Positions 32,939-42,084 of a DNA stretch of 64,000 nt are shown here, piece by piece (positions within the stretch are counted from its first letter, which is position 1; every line of letters starts with the position of its first letter). Source of the stretch: Rhodopseudomonas sp. BAL398 (GTDB taxonomy: Bacteria > Pseudomonadota > Alphaproteobacteria > Rhizobiales > Xanthobacteraceae); the NCBI RefSeq assembly GCF_033001325.1, contig NZ_CP133114.1, forward strand, positions 124,001 through 188,000, read 5' to 3'. Made by a program: the position numbers and the translations under genes. The notes under the pieces were generated by a model. It saw only the letters and a program-made list of their open reading frames with translations. It was not told the origin of the DNA and searched no databases.

Positions 32939-33651
32939 CCGAAACGACAGCCCCGGAGCCGGCACGGGTCGATCCGCGCTATTACGCCGATGGCCTGACG
33001 TGGGAGCAGGATATCGCGCGCCGCAACCGCAATTCGCGGGCGCTCGCCTGGATCGTCGCTGCGGTGATGACCATCGTGGCCGTCGGCACGCTCGGCACCC
33101 TGGCTTTGCTGGTGCCGCTCAAGACCTACGAGCCCTACATGGTCGTGGTCGACAAGACAACCGGCTTCGTCGAGGTGAAGCGGCCCATGGCCGAGGGGTC
33201 ACTGACGCAGGACGAGGCCATCACGACATTTAACGTCGTGCGCTACATCAAGGCGCGCGAGACCTATGATCCGAAGGCCCTGAAGGACAATTTCGATCTG
33301 GCGCAATTGCTCGCGACCGCTGACGCCGCGCGCGAGCTCACCGAGATCTACTCGCCGGCCAATCCCAGTAACCCCGTGAAAGTCTACGGTTCCAATACCG
33401 TGGTCGCCGTCACCATCAAGTCGGTCACGTTCCCGAACAATCGCACCGCGCTGGCGCGTTTTTCCACCGAAGAGAAGTCGCCGACCAACATCATCACCCG
33501 CAACTGGGTGTCGCTGGTTCGCTTCCGCTATACGTCCGCACCGATGCGCAATGAATGGCGGTTTGACAATCCGCTCGGCTTCCAGGTGCTCGAGTATCGC
33601 CGCGATCAGGAGACGGCGCCCTCGCCGGGAACTGCAGGTGCGCAGCCATGA
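32935..33651 (+). CDS. virB8: VirB8 assembly factor
   Basis: A 238-residue bitopic protein with a short cytoplasmic N-terminus, one helix ('ALAWIVAAVMTIVAVGTLGT') and a periplasmic NTF2-like domain ('TYEPYMVVVDKTTGFVEV', 'VVRYIKARETYD', 'WVSLVRFRYTS'). It nucleates assembly of the channel. Both ends overlap neighbours by 4 bp (ATGA), as usual in this operon. Confidence 0.93.
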   Translation: MTETTAPEPARVDPRYYADGLTWEQDIARRNRNSRALAWIVAAVMTIVAVGTLGTLALLVPLKTYEPYMVVVDKTTGFVEVKRPMAEGSLTQDEAITTFNVVRYIKARETYDPKALKDNFDLAQLLATADAARELTEIYSPANPSNPVKVYGSNTVVAVTIKSVTFPNNRTALARFSTEEKSPTNIITRNWVSLVRFRYTSAPMRNEWRFDNPLGFQVLEYRRDQETAPSPGTAGAQP

Positions 33652-34451
33652 TCAAATGTTGCGTCGCCTCCATTTTCATTCTGTGCATCGCGTCTGGCGC
33701 TGCCTTTCCGGAAGCGTTGCCGCGACCGGGACGGGTGGATGCGCGGGTACGCGACGTCGTCTACAATAAGGACAACGTCACCGCGATCGACGCCAGCTAC
33801 GGCACGTCGACGATGATCGAGCTGCAGCCGGACGAGAAGATCGAAACCCTGGCGCTCGGCGACTCGATCGCGTGGAAGGTCGAGCCGAACCGCAAAGGCG
33901 ACATCATCTTCGTCAAGCCGGTCGACAAGAATGCGATATCGAACCTCAACGTCGTCACCGACAAGCGTATCTATTCGTTCCTGCTGCGCTCGAACACGCG
34001 GCCGCCCGGCGGGCAGATCTATGCGGTGCGGTTTCGGTTTCCGGATGATGAGGCGAGCGCCCGGCTTCTGGCCGAAGCCAAGGAGCGCGCCGCCAACCCG
34101 AACCTCAAGGATCTGAACATCGCCAACGCCAACAGCGACTACGGCTACAAGGGCTCGTCGGTGAACAAGCCGGTCGCCGTGTTCGACGACGGGACGAAGA
34201 CCTGGTTTCGGTTTCAGGGCGAGACGCCGGCGATCTACATCGTCGATGCCGAGCGCAATGAAAGCCTCGTCAATTTCCGGACCGAAGGGCCTTACGTCAT
34301 CGTCGACAAGGTGTCGCCGCAATGGACGTTGCGCAACGGTCAGGAGTCGACCTGCATCTTCAACCGACGTCTGACCAACGTGCATGAGCCGAACGGACTT
34401 GAGCCCTACGCGCCGCAGCGCGCGGGAGCGACCGCGGCTTTGGGAGGTTGA
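33648..34451 (+). CDS. virB9: VirB9 outer-membrane core protein
   Basis: A 267-residue exported protein of the CagX/TrbG/VirB9 family. After a signal peptide (to about residue 20) it has 'PGRVDARVRDVVYNKDNVTA', 'IAWKVEPNRKGDIIFVKP' and the C-terminal 'WFRFQGETPAIYIVDAE', 'GPYVIVDKVSPQWTLRNG'. It forms the outer-membrane ring with VirB7 and VirB10. The start overlaps the virB8 stop. Length is typical. Confidence 0.93.
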   Translation: MIKCCVASIFILCIASGAAFPEALPRPGRVDARVRDVVYNKDNVTAIDASYGTSTMIELQPDEKIETLALGDSIAWKVEPNRKGDIIFVKPVDKNAISNLNVVTDKRIYSFLLRSNTRPPGGQIYAVRFRFPDDEASARLLAEAKERAANPNLKDLNIANANSDYGYKGSSVNKPVAVFDDGTKTWFRFQGETPAIYIVDAERNESLVNFRTEGPYVIVDKVSPQWTLRNGQESTCIFNRRLTNVHEPNGLEPYAPQRAGATAALGG

Positions 34452-34457
34452 CGCGCG

Positions 34458-35807
34458 ATGCCCAGCCCCGACGACTATCGCTCGTTTGAACTTGAAGCCG
34501 CGGCCGCCACCTCCGTCGCGCGCGGTCGCACGGCGCTCGGCAGTTTCCTGAAATACGGGGTGCCGATCGGCGCTCTCGTGGTGGCGGCCTGGATGATCTA
34601 CGGCTCCGTGGTGCGGCGTTCGCCTCTGCTGACGACGCCTGACAAGGAGGAATTCACCACTACGCAGTTTCCGGCTCCCTCGCTATCTGCGCGGCGGACG
34701 CAAACCAACCAGGGAACGATCGTCATCCCGCCGGCGCCGGCCGAACCGGTCCTGCCGCCGCCTCCGGTAGCTCCTCCCTTGGCGCTTCCGGCACCGCCGC
34801 CGCCTGAACCGCCGCTGGCCGCAGCTGTACCGAACGACGACGAAGCGCGGCGTCTCGCGGAGCTTGAACGTCAGCGCCAGGAGGAAGAGCGGCGGAAATG
34901 GGAGCGCCTGCGGGCGCCCCAGGTAATCGCCGACAATGCATCGGCGACGGCGAACGCTGCAAATCCGGATGACAGCGCGAGGACCGCCGCAGGCCCGGAG
35001 GACGATCCCAATCGTCGCTTTCTGGCGTCGGTGTCGGCCGCCGGCGTCGAGGTCACGCGCGCCACCAAGAACAACCGGATCGACGCGCTGGTGGCGCAGG
35101 GCACGACGGTTCGCGGCGTGCTTGAGACGGCCGTTCAAAGCGACCTGCCGGGCATGGTGCGCGCGGTCGTGACCGAGAACGTCTGGTCGTTCGATGGACG
35201 GCGAGTCCTGATCCCGGCTGGAAGCCGCCTTGTCGGGGAATACAAATCGGGGATCGCCCAAGGGCAGACGCGCGTATTTGTCGTCTGGACGCGCATGCTG
35301 CGGTCGGATGGCGTCTCGGTCCAGCTCGGATCGAACGGCACGGACGAACTCGGCCGTGCCGGCAATGCCGGCTTTGTCGATAACCACTACCTCGAGCGGT
35401 TTGGCTCGGCGATCATGCTCTCCATCGTGGGCGGCGCGGCACAGTTCCTGAGCGCTTACGGACAGAACACCAACGGCTATGGCAACGGCACGATCATCAC
35501 CACGACCGACCCGGTGACGGGCGCGGTGACGCAGACGCAGACAGGCGTGAACCAGAACCAGTTGTCGCTGCAGGCCCGTCAGATTGCGGCGCAGAACGTA
35601 TCGCAAACACTGACCAACATCGCCCAGGAGGCGCTGCGCAACTCGATCAACATTCCGCCGACCATCTACCTCGACCAGGGCACGCGGATCATCGTCTTCG
35701 TACGGCGCGATCTCGACTTCTCGGCGCTCTATCCCGATCCGGTCAAGGAAGCCTTGAGGGAGCTCAAGCGTGAACGCGCTGGCACGAAGTCTGACAGTCT
35801 TCATTGA
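34458..35807 (+). CDS. virB10: VirB10 channel protein
   Basis: A 449-residue protein spanning both membranes. A short cytoplasmic segment precedes one helix ('YGVPIGALVVAAWMIYGS'), a long Pro-rich stretch (about 85-130), a charged coiled coil ('RRLAELERQRQEEERRKWE') and the C-terminal beta-barrel domain ('VLETAVQSDLPGMVRAVV', 'LIPAGSRLVGEYKSG', 'NSINIPPTIYLDQGTRI'). The start follows virB9 by 6 bp. Its end overlaps virB11 by 38 bp. Confidence 0.93.
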   Translation: MPSPDDYRSFELEAAAATSVARGRTALGSFLKYGVPIGALVVAAWMIYGSVVRRSPLLTTPDKEEFTTTQFPAPSLSARRTQTNQGTIVIPPAPAEPVLPPPPVAPPLALPAPPPPEPPLAAAVPNDDEARRLAELERQRQEEERRKWERLRAPQVIADNASATANAANPDDSARTAAGPEDDPNRRFLASVSAAGVEVTRATKNNRIDALVAQGTTVRGVLETAVQSDLPGMVRAVVTENVWSFDGRRVLIPAGSRLVGEYKSGIAQGQTRVFVVWTRMLRSDGVSVQLGSNGTDELGRAGNAGFVDNHYLERFGSAIMLSIVGGAAQFLSAYGQNTNGYGNGTIITTTDPVTGAVTQTQTGVNQNQLSLQARQIAAQNVSQTLTNIAQEALRNSINIPPTIYLDQGTRIIVFVRRDLDFSALYPDPVKEALRELKRERAGTKSDSLH

Positions 35808-36828
35808 CCGCGCGCTCGATCCCGTTCGGCCGTGGCTCGAGGACGACCAGGTCGTTGAGATCTGCGCGAACGGGCCTGGGGAAGTGTGGGTCGAGCGCTT
35901 CGGACAATCGGCGATGGAGCGTCACGAGGTGCCAAGCCTGACCGAGCATGCGATCCGTCACCTGGCCGAACGCGTCGCCGGACACTCGGGCCAGAGCGTC
36001 AATGAGGAGCACCCGCTGCTCTCGGCCGCGCTGCCGACAGGGGAGCGGTTTCAGGGCGTGATGCCGCCGGCGACGACGGCCGGAGGCGCCTTCGCGATCC
36101 GCAAGCAGGTCATCAAGGAGATGCGGCTCGATGATTATCGCAAGCTCGGATCGTTCGACAAGGTGACGACGGCAAGCGACGGCACGCTGTCGGAGACTGA
36201 TCGGCATCTGTGCGAACATCTCGACTCCGGCCGGATCGAGGAGTTCATCCGCCTTGCCGTCGTCAACCGCTACTCGATTCTTCTTTCGGGCGGGACAAGT
36301 TCGGGCAAGACCACGTTCCTCAATGCGATCCTTAAGGACGTGCCGGTCGACGAGCGCATCATCACCATCGAGGACACGCGGGAGGTCAACCCGATCCAGA
36401 AGAACTACCTGCCGCTTGTCGCCTCCAAGGGCGATCAGGGCGAGGCGCGCGTCACGGTTGAAACGCTGCTGCAAGCCTCAATGCGTCTGCGGCCCGACCG
36501 CATCTTCCTCGGCGAGATTCGCGGCGCCGAGGCTTATTCGTTTCTGCGCGCGATCAACACCGGCCATCCGGGCAGCATCACCACGGTGCATGCCGACAGC
36601 CCGGCGGGCGCGTTTGAGCAGCTCGCGCTCATGGTGATGCAGGCCGGCCTCGGGCTGCGGCGCGACGAGATTGTCGGATACATCAAATCGGTGCTGCCGA
36701 TCGTGATCCAGCAGACCAAGGTTGGCGGATGGCGTGGCACCTCGGCCGTCTATTTCTCGCGGGTTGCCGAGTGGCGACAGGAACGGGCAGGGGGGAAAGG
36801 CCGCCATGGCACGCGTCGTCGCCTATAG
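35770..36828 (+). CDS. virB11: VirB11 traffic ATPase
   Basis: A 352-residue hexameric ATPase of the VirB11 family: Walker A 'LLSGGTSSGKTTFLNAIL', Asp box 'IITIEDTREV', Walker B region 'RIFLGEIRGAEAYSFLRA' and His box 'INTGHPGSITTVHADSP'. It switches the system between pilus assembly and DNA transfer. The GTG start lies inside virB10. Its C-terminus is extended and overlaps virD4 by 23 bp. Confidence 0.94.
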   Translation: MNALARSLTVFIDRALDPVRPWLEDDQVVEICANGPGEVWVERFGQSAMERHEVPSLTEHAIRHLAERVAGHSGQSVNEEHPLLSAALPTGERFQGVMPPATTAGGAFAIRKQVIKEMRLDDYRKLGSFDKVTTASDGTLSETDRHLCEHLDSGRIEEFIRLAVVNRYSILLSGGTSSGKTTFLNAILKDVPVDERIITIEDTREVNPIQKNYLPLVASKGDQGEARVTVETLLQASMRLRPDRIFLGEIRGAEAYSFLRAINTGHPGSITTVHADSPAGAFEQLALMVMQAGLGLRRDEIVGYIKSVLPIVIQQTKVGGWRGTSAVYFSRVAEWRQERAGGKGRHGTRRRL

Positions 36829-38956
36829 GATCGGCATCGCTATCCTTCTTCTCCTCGCCTTCTGGCTGTTGTGGAGCATGGCCTATGAGGTGGTCGTGGC
36901 GCAGCGCTGGGCGCCGACGCGATTTCCCAGCGAAGGCGCCAGCCGCTGGGCGCTCTTCCGGATGCAGAATGCCGACCGCTCGGCCGACTTTTTCCTTGTC
37001 GCCTGGCGTCATTTCTATGACCGCCTTGTCTTTGCGCCGACCCGCACCGAGGCGCTCATCCGCGGCCTCTACGCCGCGGCGGCGGTCGTGACGCTGGGCC
37101 TGGCTGGCGCGCTCTTTGCGTTTATCAACCGCCGGCAAATGCCTTATGGCGCCGCTCGCTTCGGCACGGTGATGGAGGCCGCCAAGCAGGGCCTCACCGC
37201 CAGGCAGGGCATCGTGCTCGGAACGCTCAGTGGGGCAACGATCCGCTCCGACGAACCCGCTCATATCCTGGTCGTCGGGCCCTCGCGGTCGGGCAAAGGC
37301 ACCGGCTTCGTCCTCCCGAACGGCTACTCCTGGCGGGGATCGGCGGTGTTCTTCGATCCCAAGCGCGAGAATTTCGACGCGTTGGCCAATCATCGGCAAG
37401 CGATGGGCAACAAGGTCTTCATGTTCTCGCCAGGCTCGAATGACACCCATCGCTATAATCCGCTGGATTTCGTGCGGCGCGACGAGCGCATGGCGACCGA
37501 CTGTTTGGTGGTGGCTTCGTTCGTGATTCCCGAGAAAGCGGACGACACCTGGGCTGGCGCGGGCCGTCTCTTGCTGTCGGCGCTGATCGGCTACGTGCTG
37601 TCGTCGCCTTTGATTGCCGGCGCGCAACACATGCGCACCGTCGCGCGGATGACGACGACCGGCAAGGACATCTCCTCGGTGCTGCGTGCGATCGTGCGGA
37701 CCGAACGCCAGCATTTGCCGACCTGGGTCATCGACAGCTTCAACCAGTACATCGCGCTCGAGCCGGAGACGCGCAACAGCGCTGTCTTCAATGTCAACAT
37801 GGCGATGTCGCTGTGGAACAATGGGTTGATCTCGGCGGCAACGGAGACGTCGGACTTCGATATTCGCGAACTGCGCCGCAAACAGATGACGATCTTCATC
37901 GGCTGCACCATCGCGGAGCTGTCGATTTTCCGGCCGCTGATCCGAATTCTTTTTCAGCAGATCCACGATCTGATGATGGTGAAGATTCCGGGCGACGACG
38001 AGCCGCATCAGGTGCTGCTGATGCTCGACGAATTCTACCATGTCGGGCGGATGGATTCGCTGATCTCGAAGATCACGATCAGCGCTGGCTACGGCTTCCG
38101 CATGGCCATCGTCATGCAGGACATCGCGCAACTCGACGAGCTCTATGGTAGGAACACCCGCATCACCACGGTGTCGGGCTCGCAGATCAAGCTGTTCATT
38201 CAGATCAACGATCTCGAAACATCGGAGTTCGTCTCCGAAATGCTGGGCGAGACGACGCAAGTTTACAAGACGCCGATCCAGCGGCCGGGGCAGGGTATCT
38301 TCGCGCCGCGCGTCTGGGCGCCCCACTACACGCCGCGGCCGCTCCGCAATCCGCTCGAACTTCGGGAGATGTCGGCGCGGCTGTCAATCCTGATGGTGAA
38401 GAACTCGCGCTCGTTCGAACTCACGAAGATCCGGCACTATCTCGATAAGCCGTATCGCGCCTTCTATGAAAAGGCGAAGGGCTCGCCTCCGTCCCTTCCT
38501 GCACTTCGGCAGTGGCAGGACGAGGTGCTGGGCGGCGCGATCAGCCCGGCCTCTGCCGAGATCGCAGCCGCGGTCGAAGAGAGGGTCGAGGAGGCGCCGG
38601 CGTCGGCGCGCAAGTTGGCCGCCAAACGAACGCCCGCGCCAAAAACCGCCAAAGCGAAGACCGGGAGGAAGCCGGAGCAAACCGCCAACGGACCAATTAC
38701 GCGGCTGGTTCTGACGCCACGCCAGACGGCTTCAAAGCCGAGCCGCAAGGAGCTGTCCTTGGGCGTGGCGCCCGCGCCGGTTGGCGAAAGCTGTGACCTT
38801 TGCGATATTCTCGCCTTGGCCGGGGAACGGCAGGATGAAGTCTTCGATACGATGATGGGTGTCTTGAAATCTCATCAAGCCGAGGCGGGGCCTGTGACTG
38901 AGGCCGCAAGAACATTGGAAGGCCTGCATCGTTTGTTCGGAGATGACGACAAGTAG
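36806..38956 (+). CDS. virD4: VirD4/TraG coupling protein
   Basis: A 716-residue ATPase that brings the relaxase-DNA complex to the channel. Two N-terminal helices ('IGIAILLLLAFWLLWSMAYE' and 'AAVVTLGLAGALFAFI') precede the ATPase domain with Walker A 'VVGPSRSGKGTGFVLPNG' and Walker B 'HQVLLMLDEFYHVGRMDS'. A basic, Lys/Pro/Ala-rich region and a separate C-terminal helical part ('CDLCDILALAGERQDEVFDT') form a long tail that may recognise substrate. ATG 36806 follows GGGGGGAAAGG. It is the last gene of the virB operon; no relaxase gene follows in the window. Confidence 0.93.
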   Translation: MARVVAYRIGIAILLLLAFWLLWSMAYEVVVAQRWAPTRFPSEGASRWALFRMQNADRSADFFLVAWRHFYDRLVFAPTRTEALIRGLYAAAAVVTLGLAGALFAFINRRQMPYGAARFGTVMEAAKQGLTARQGIVLGTLSGATIRSDEPAHILVVGPSRSGKGTGFVLPNGYSWRGSAVFFDPKRENFDALANHRQAMGNKVFMFSPGSNDTHRYNPLDFVRRDERMATDCLVVASFVIPEKADDTWAGAGRLLLSALIGYVLSSPLIAGAQHMRTVARMTTTGKDISSVLRAIVRTERQHLPTWVIDSFNQYIALEPETRNSAVFNVNMAMSLWNNGLISAATETSDFDIRELRRKQMTIFIGCTIAELSIFRPLIRILFQQIHDLMMVKIPGDDEPHQVLLMLDEFYHVGRMDSLISKITISAGYGFRMAIVMQDIAQLDELYGRNTRITTVSGSQIKLFIQINDLETSEFVSEMLGETTQVYKTPIQRPGQGIFAPRVWAPHYTPRPLRNPLELREMSARLSILMVKNSRSFELTKIRHYLDKPYRAFYEKAKGSPPSLPALRQWQDEVLGGAISPASAEIAAAVEERVEEAPASARKLAAKRTPAPKTAKAKTGRKPEQTANGPITRLVLTPRQTASKPSRKELSLGVAPAPVGESCDLCDILALAGERQDEVFDTMMGVLKSHQAEAGPVTEAARTLEGLHRLFGDDDK

Positions 38957-39096
38957 ACATATGGCTGCCCGTCTCGCCACGGCGGAAGAAGGCGGGATGT
39001 GAAAATCCGGTCATCCGCGTGCAGCGAACTTCAGCGTTGAGTGCGATCGTGTGTGAGCCACCACGCAGATCGGGCCTCCCCAAAAGACCGATAGTA

Positions 39097-39220
39097 TGCT
39101 CTTAAGAGCACCAAATCTGTCTTATTGTGCTCTCAAGAGCACGATACACTTGCTGTTAGGATGTTTTTGCCTATATGCTCTTAAGAGCCTCAAAACCGGG
39201 ATTTGGAGCCCTTAAGAGCA
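39097..39220 (+). promoter_or_regulatory. Four palindromic hipBA operators
   Basis: Four 14-bp sites based on TGCTCTTAAGAGCA lie at 39097-39110, 39128-39141, 39176-39189 and 39207-39220. The first is perfect, the others have one or two changes. Centres are 31, 48 and 31 bp apart, so there are two pairs, each about three helix turns apart. The last site touches the ATG of hipB, which fits autorepression by HipB or HipAB. The rest of the 38957-39096 gap has no gene. Confidence 0.8.
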
Positions 39221-39221
39221 T

Positions 39222-39563
39222 ATGACCGCTAAGAACAACTTAGTCCAGGCGCCGCCCTTCGAGGTCGATCGAGCCTTGAAAAAGCTTGGTGCCGATCTGC
39301 GCACGGCACGCCTGCGACGCAACCTGACCGTCGAGGCCACTGCCGCCAAGATCGGGACCGGCCGTCGTGCCATCCTGGATGCCGAGAAGGGCAAGATCTC
39401 GACGCAGATCGGGGTCTATGCGGGCCTGCTGTGGGCCTACGGCCTCGTCGACCGCTTCAGTGACGCAGCCGATCCGCGATTCGATGAAGAGGGCCAGCGC
39501 CTCGCCTTGATTGGGGATCGTGTCCACGCCCGCAGCCCGAAGGGATTGGACAATGAGTTCTAA
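39222..39563 (+). CDS. hipB: HipB-type antitoxin
   Basis: A 113-residue Xre-family antitoxin. The HTH lies at about 20-75 ('LGADLRTARLRRNLTVEATA', 'KIGTGRRAILDAEKG'). It should bind the four palindromes upstream and hold HipA inactive. The ATG follows the last operator directly. It overlaps hipA by 11 bp. The C-terminal tail is charged, as in other HipB proteins that degrade quickly. Confidence 0.88.
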   Translation: MTAKNNLVQAPPFEVDRALKKLGADLRTARLRRNLTVEATAAKIGTGRRAILDAEKGKISTQIGVYAGLLWAYGLVDRFSDAADPRFDEEGQRLALIGDRVHARSPKGLDNEF

Positions 39564-40845
39564 CGTCACGCCAACAGAATGCTTCGTCTACGTTACTTTG
39601 CCCGGTCAAACCGCGCCGGTTACGGCGGCGCGGTTTGAGCTTACCAAAGACAGGCGCGACATTGCGATCGGCAGACTGGTCTATGGCCGCACCTATCTCG
39701 CCCGCGCCGAGGCCGTGCCGATCGATCCGATCGAACTCAGGCTTGCTAATCAGACCTATGGAACCGTCAGCATGAAAGGCTTGTTCGGCGCGCTGCGTGA
39801 TGCAGGGCCGGACTACTGGGGCCGCCGCCTTATCGAAAGGCATCTCGGTGCTGCCCAGCTCAACGAGATGGATTACCTGCTGCACTCACCTGATGATCGG
39901 GCGGGCGCCCTCGGCTTCGGACTGAATCAGCAGCCTCCGGCGCCCAAGCGGGATTTCAACAAGACCCTCAGCCTCGCTCGGCTGCAGAAGATCGCCGATG
40001 CAATCGTCGATGAAGAAGATCGCCCCGATGACGCCGAAGTCGCTCAGGTCGAAGAACTGCTGCTGGTCGGCACGTCAATGGGCGGTGCGCGGCCGAAGGC
40101 CGTGGTCGAGGACACCGATGGGCTATGGATCGCCAAGTTCAACAGGAAGGACGACAAATGGAACAACGCGCGCGCTGAACACGCCATGCTCATGCTCGCA
40201 CGGGCATGCGGTATCACGACGGCGGAAAGCAAGGTGATCGTCGTCGGCGGTCGTGACGTCCTCATGGTCAAACGCTTTGATCGCGAGCGGGCCGACGGTG
40301 GTTATCTGCGCGCCCGCATGCTTAGCGGTCTGACGCTGCTTCGCGCCGAAGAGGGGCATGACACGCGCGATCGATGGTCCTATGTGCTGCTGGTCGAAGA
40401 GCTGCGGCGAGTTTCGGCCAACCCCCGGGGTGATGCTGCCGAACTGTTTCGCAGGATGTGCTTCAACGCATTGATTTCGAACACCGACGATCACCCGCGC
40501 AATCATGCGGTCATGGCAATGACTCCTGACTGGAACCTATCGCCAGCCTACGATCTCACGCCGGGACCCTTGATCAGTGAGGAGCGGCGCGATCTCGCCA
40601 TGATCTGCGGCGACGCGGGCCGCTATGCCAATGCCGAGAACATTGTCTCGCAAAGCATGCGCTTCCTGCTTGAAAAAGACGTGGCCGAAAAGATCGTGTC
40701 GGACATGGAAGAGCAGGTTCGAAGCAAGTGGTATGAGGTCGTACGGCGGGAGGGGCTCTCGGAAGCGGACTGCAACACGATCAGCCGGTCCTTCGTCTAC
40801 CCGGGCTTCCGGTATCCTATATCACGAGCCGCGCCACCGATCTGA
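39553..40845 (+). CDS. hipA: HipA-type toxin kinase
   Basis: A 430-residue HipA kinase. The N-terminal subdomain ('FVYVTLPGQTAPVTAARFEL') is followed by the ATP-binding part ('LLLVGTSMGGARPKAVVED') and the catalytic loop 'NALISNTDDHPRNHAVM', with 'WNLSPAYDLTPGP' after it. Family members phosphorylate glutamyl-tRNA synthetase or other targets and cause growth arrest. ATG 39553 lies within hipB, which keeps the two proteins coupled. It may stabilise the plasmid or act as a defence gene. Confidence 0.9.
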   Translation: MSSNVTPTECFVYVTLPGQTAPVTAARFELTKDRRDIAIGRLVYGRTYLARAEAVPIDPIELRLANQTYGTVSMKGLFGALRDAGPDYWGRRLIERHLGAAQLNEMDYLLHSPDDRAGALGFGLNQQPPAPKRDFNKTLSLARLQKIADAIVDEEDRPDDAEVAQVEELLLVGTSMGGARPKAVVEDTDGLWIAKFNRKDDKWNNARAEHAMLMLARACGITTAESKVIVVGGRDVLMVKRFDRERADGGYLRARMLSGLTLLRAEEGHDTRDRWSYVLLVEELRRVSANPRGDAAELFRRMCFNALISNTDDHPRNHAVMAMTPDWNLSPAYDLTPGPLISEERRDLAMICGDAGRYANAENIVSQSMRFLLEKDVAEKIVSDMEEQVRSKWYEVVRREGLSEADCNTISRSFVYPGFRYPISRAAPPI

Positions 40846-41029
40846 CCCTTTGATCTGCTAAGTGCCTGCCAGTGAGCACGAACGCCGCGCCGGCGCGACA
40901 CGTGCGAGAAGTGCGGACTTTATTTTCTCGAGATGCGCATCATCCCTTCTCGTTGCGAACAGCCCAGGTCGCCAATCCTGGGTCACGCCACACCTTGCTC
41001 GGCGCCAGCCGTATCCCCGCGTTGATCAC
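40846..41029. other. Intergenic end of hipA region
   Basis: No gene seen between hipA and the minus-strand small open frame. The convergent ends should contain terminators, but no strong hairpin with a T-run was found. Confidence 0.35.
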
Positions 41030-41278
41030 CTACGAAGAAGTCCCCGAATCCACCAGCGGTAAGAAGACTTCGTCGACGATCTCGTTGATGGCTTTGTCTG
41101 ACAGAGGCTCGAACGTCATCAGAATCTCATGGCGCGCAAGGTCCGTCGGAAGCAGCACGATCCGCGGGGTGAGGCGGGCAGCGACGATCTCGCCACGATT
41201 GATCGCGCGTCCCAGGAGAACCGACCCTATTTTCAGGTAAATCAGCTTTCCTCGATCAGCTTGAACCCGCCGTTGCAA
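41030..41278 (-). CDS. Possible small gene or remnant after HNH gene
   Basis: An 82-residue open frame with GC-rich third positions and protein-like composition ('LARHEILMTFEPLSDKAINE'). It overlaps the end of the HNH gene. Only a TTG start with no clear ribosome site is available, so it may be translated by coupling, start at an internal GTG, or be a fragment of a lost gene. No family is recognised. Confidence 0.35.
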   Translation of the reverse strand: MQRRVQADRGKLIYLKIGSVLLGRAINRGEIVAARLTPRIVLLPTDLARHEILMTFEPLSDKAINEIVDEVFLPLVDSGTSS

Positions 41279-42081
41279 AACTCATCGCTTGCCGCAAGGC
41301 CCCAATAGAGCGCCGCGCGCCACGCATTCAAATTGCCGCGCTGGCGGCTGCGCGCGGTGTGCTTTAGTTCCGATCGAAGGATGTCTGCACCGCCGGTAAA
41401 ATTGCGCCGAAACGTGTCCTTGCATTCGACCAATTCGACTGCGGCACTCCCCGCGTACAATGACCCGAGTTCGAACAGCTCAAAATGTCGCCGCGCTCTG
41501 GCTATACGCGCCGCCGGCACTCCGGCGACGGGGTCGATGGAAAAACTGACCTGCACGGTGTTGGTAATACCGATCGTTGCTCGGAGAATCCGGTGCGAAC
41601 TCCAGTCGTCAAAATACGGATGAAATGTCTGTTCGGCGTGTGCGCGAGGCGCATGTTCCTGTTTGACTTTGTTACAATCCGAACAGCTCGGCACCAGGTT
41701 GGCTGGAAAGACGGCAAACTCGGGATACCCTGATTGCGGCAGATAGTGATCGAGCGTTTTGACGTCCCGCGCGCCACAGAGCGGGCAGCGTCGATACTTC
41801 GCGCCCGCCCGCAGGCGGTCATAGACCGGGCGCCCTTTGCCACGGACGAGAACGCGATCATAGACGTTAGAAAGATCTTCCTTGCTGACACCGTCGGGAT
41901 CTTCAGCCATCAGCTGGAAGAGTTCTGTGCGAGTCGCCAATTCCAGATATTCGGTCGCGCGCTCCCCGATCCGTTCGGACAGGGCAAGAAGCGCACTGCG
42001 AAGTTTTGGGTCTCGGGTGCGCGCTGCCAATCCGCGAAACACCACCTCTGCATCATCCGTTGGACACGAAATCGCAATCAC
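41242..42081 (-). CDS. HNH endonuclease of Septu-like pair
   Basis: A 279-residue nuclease. The HNH core lies at about 99-140: Cys99-x-x-Cys102 ('RCPLCGARDVKTLDHYLP'), Asp111-His112, Asn128 in 'FPANLVPSCSDCNK' and Cys133-x-x-Cys136, so a zinc-stabilised HNH/beta-beta-alpha-metal active site is intact. The N-terminal 95 residues are helical and the C-terminal half lacks known motifs. The GTG start is 3 bp after the ATPase stop. An ATPase-HNH pair in this order is the make-up of Septu (PtuA-PtuB) anti-phage defence. Confidence 0.8.
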   Translation of the reverse strand: MIAISCPTDDAEVVFRGLAARTRDPKLRSALLALSERIGERATEYLELATRTELFQLMAEDPDGVSKEDLSNVYDRVLVRGKGRPVYDRLRAGAKYRRCPLCGARDVKTLDHYLPQSGYPEFAVFPANLVPSCSDCNKVKQEHAPRAHAEQTFHPYFDDWSSHRILRATIGITNTVQVSFSIDPVAGVPAARIARARRHFELFELGSLYAGSAAVELVECKDTFRRNFTGGADILRSELKHTARSRQRGNLNAWRAALYWGLAASDEFCNGGFKLIEES

Positions 42082-42084
42082 GGC

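Noticed and set aside
38957-39096. Possible oriT after virD4
   Set aside because: No nick-site consensus or suitable inverted repeat that I recognise, and no relaxase gene beside it.
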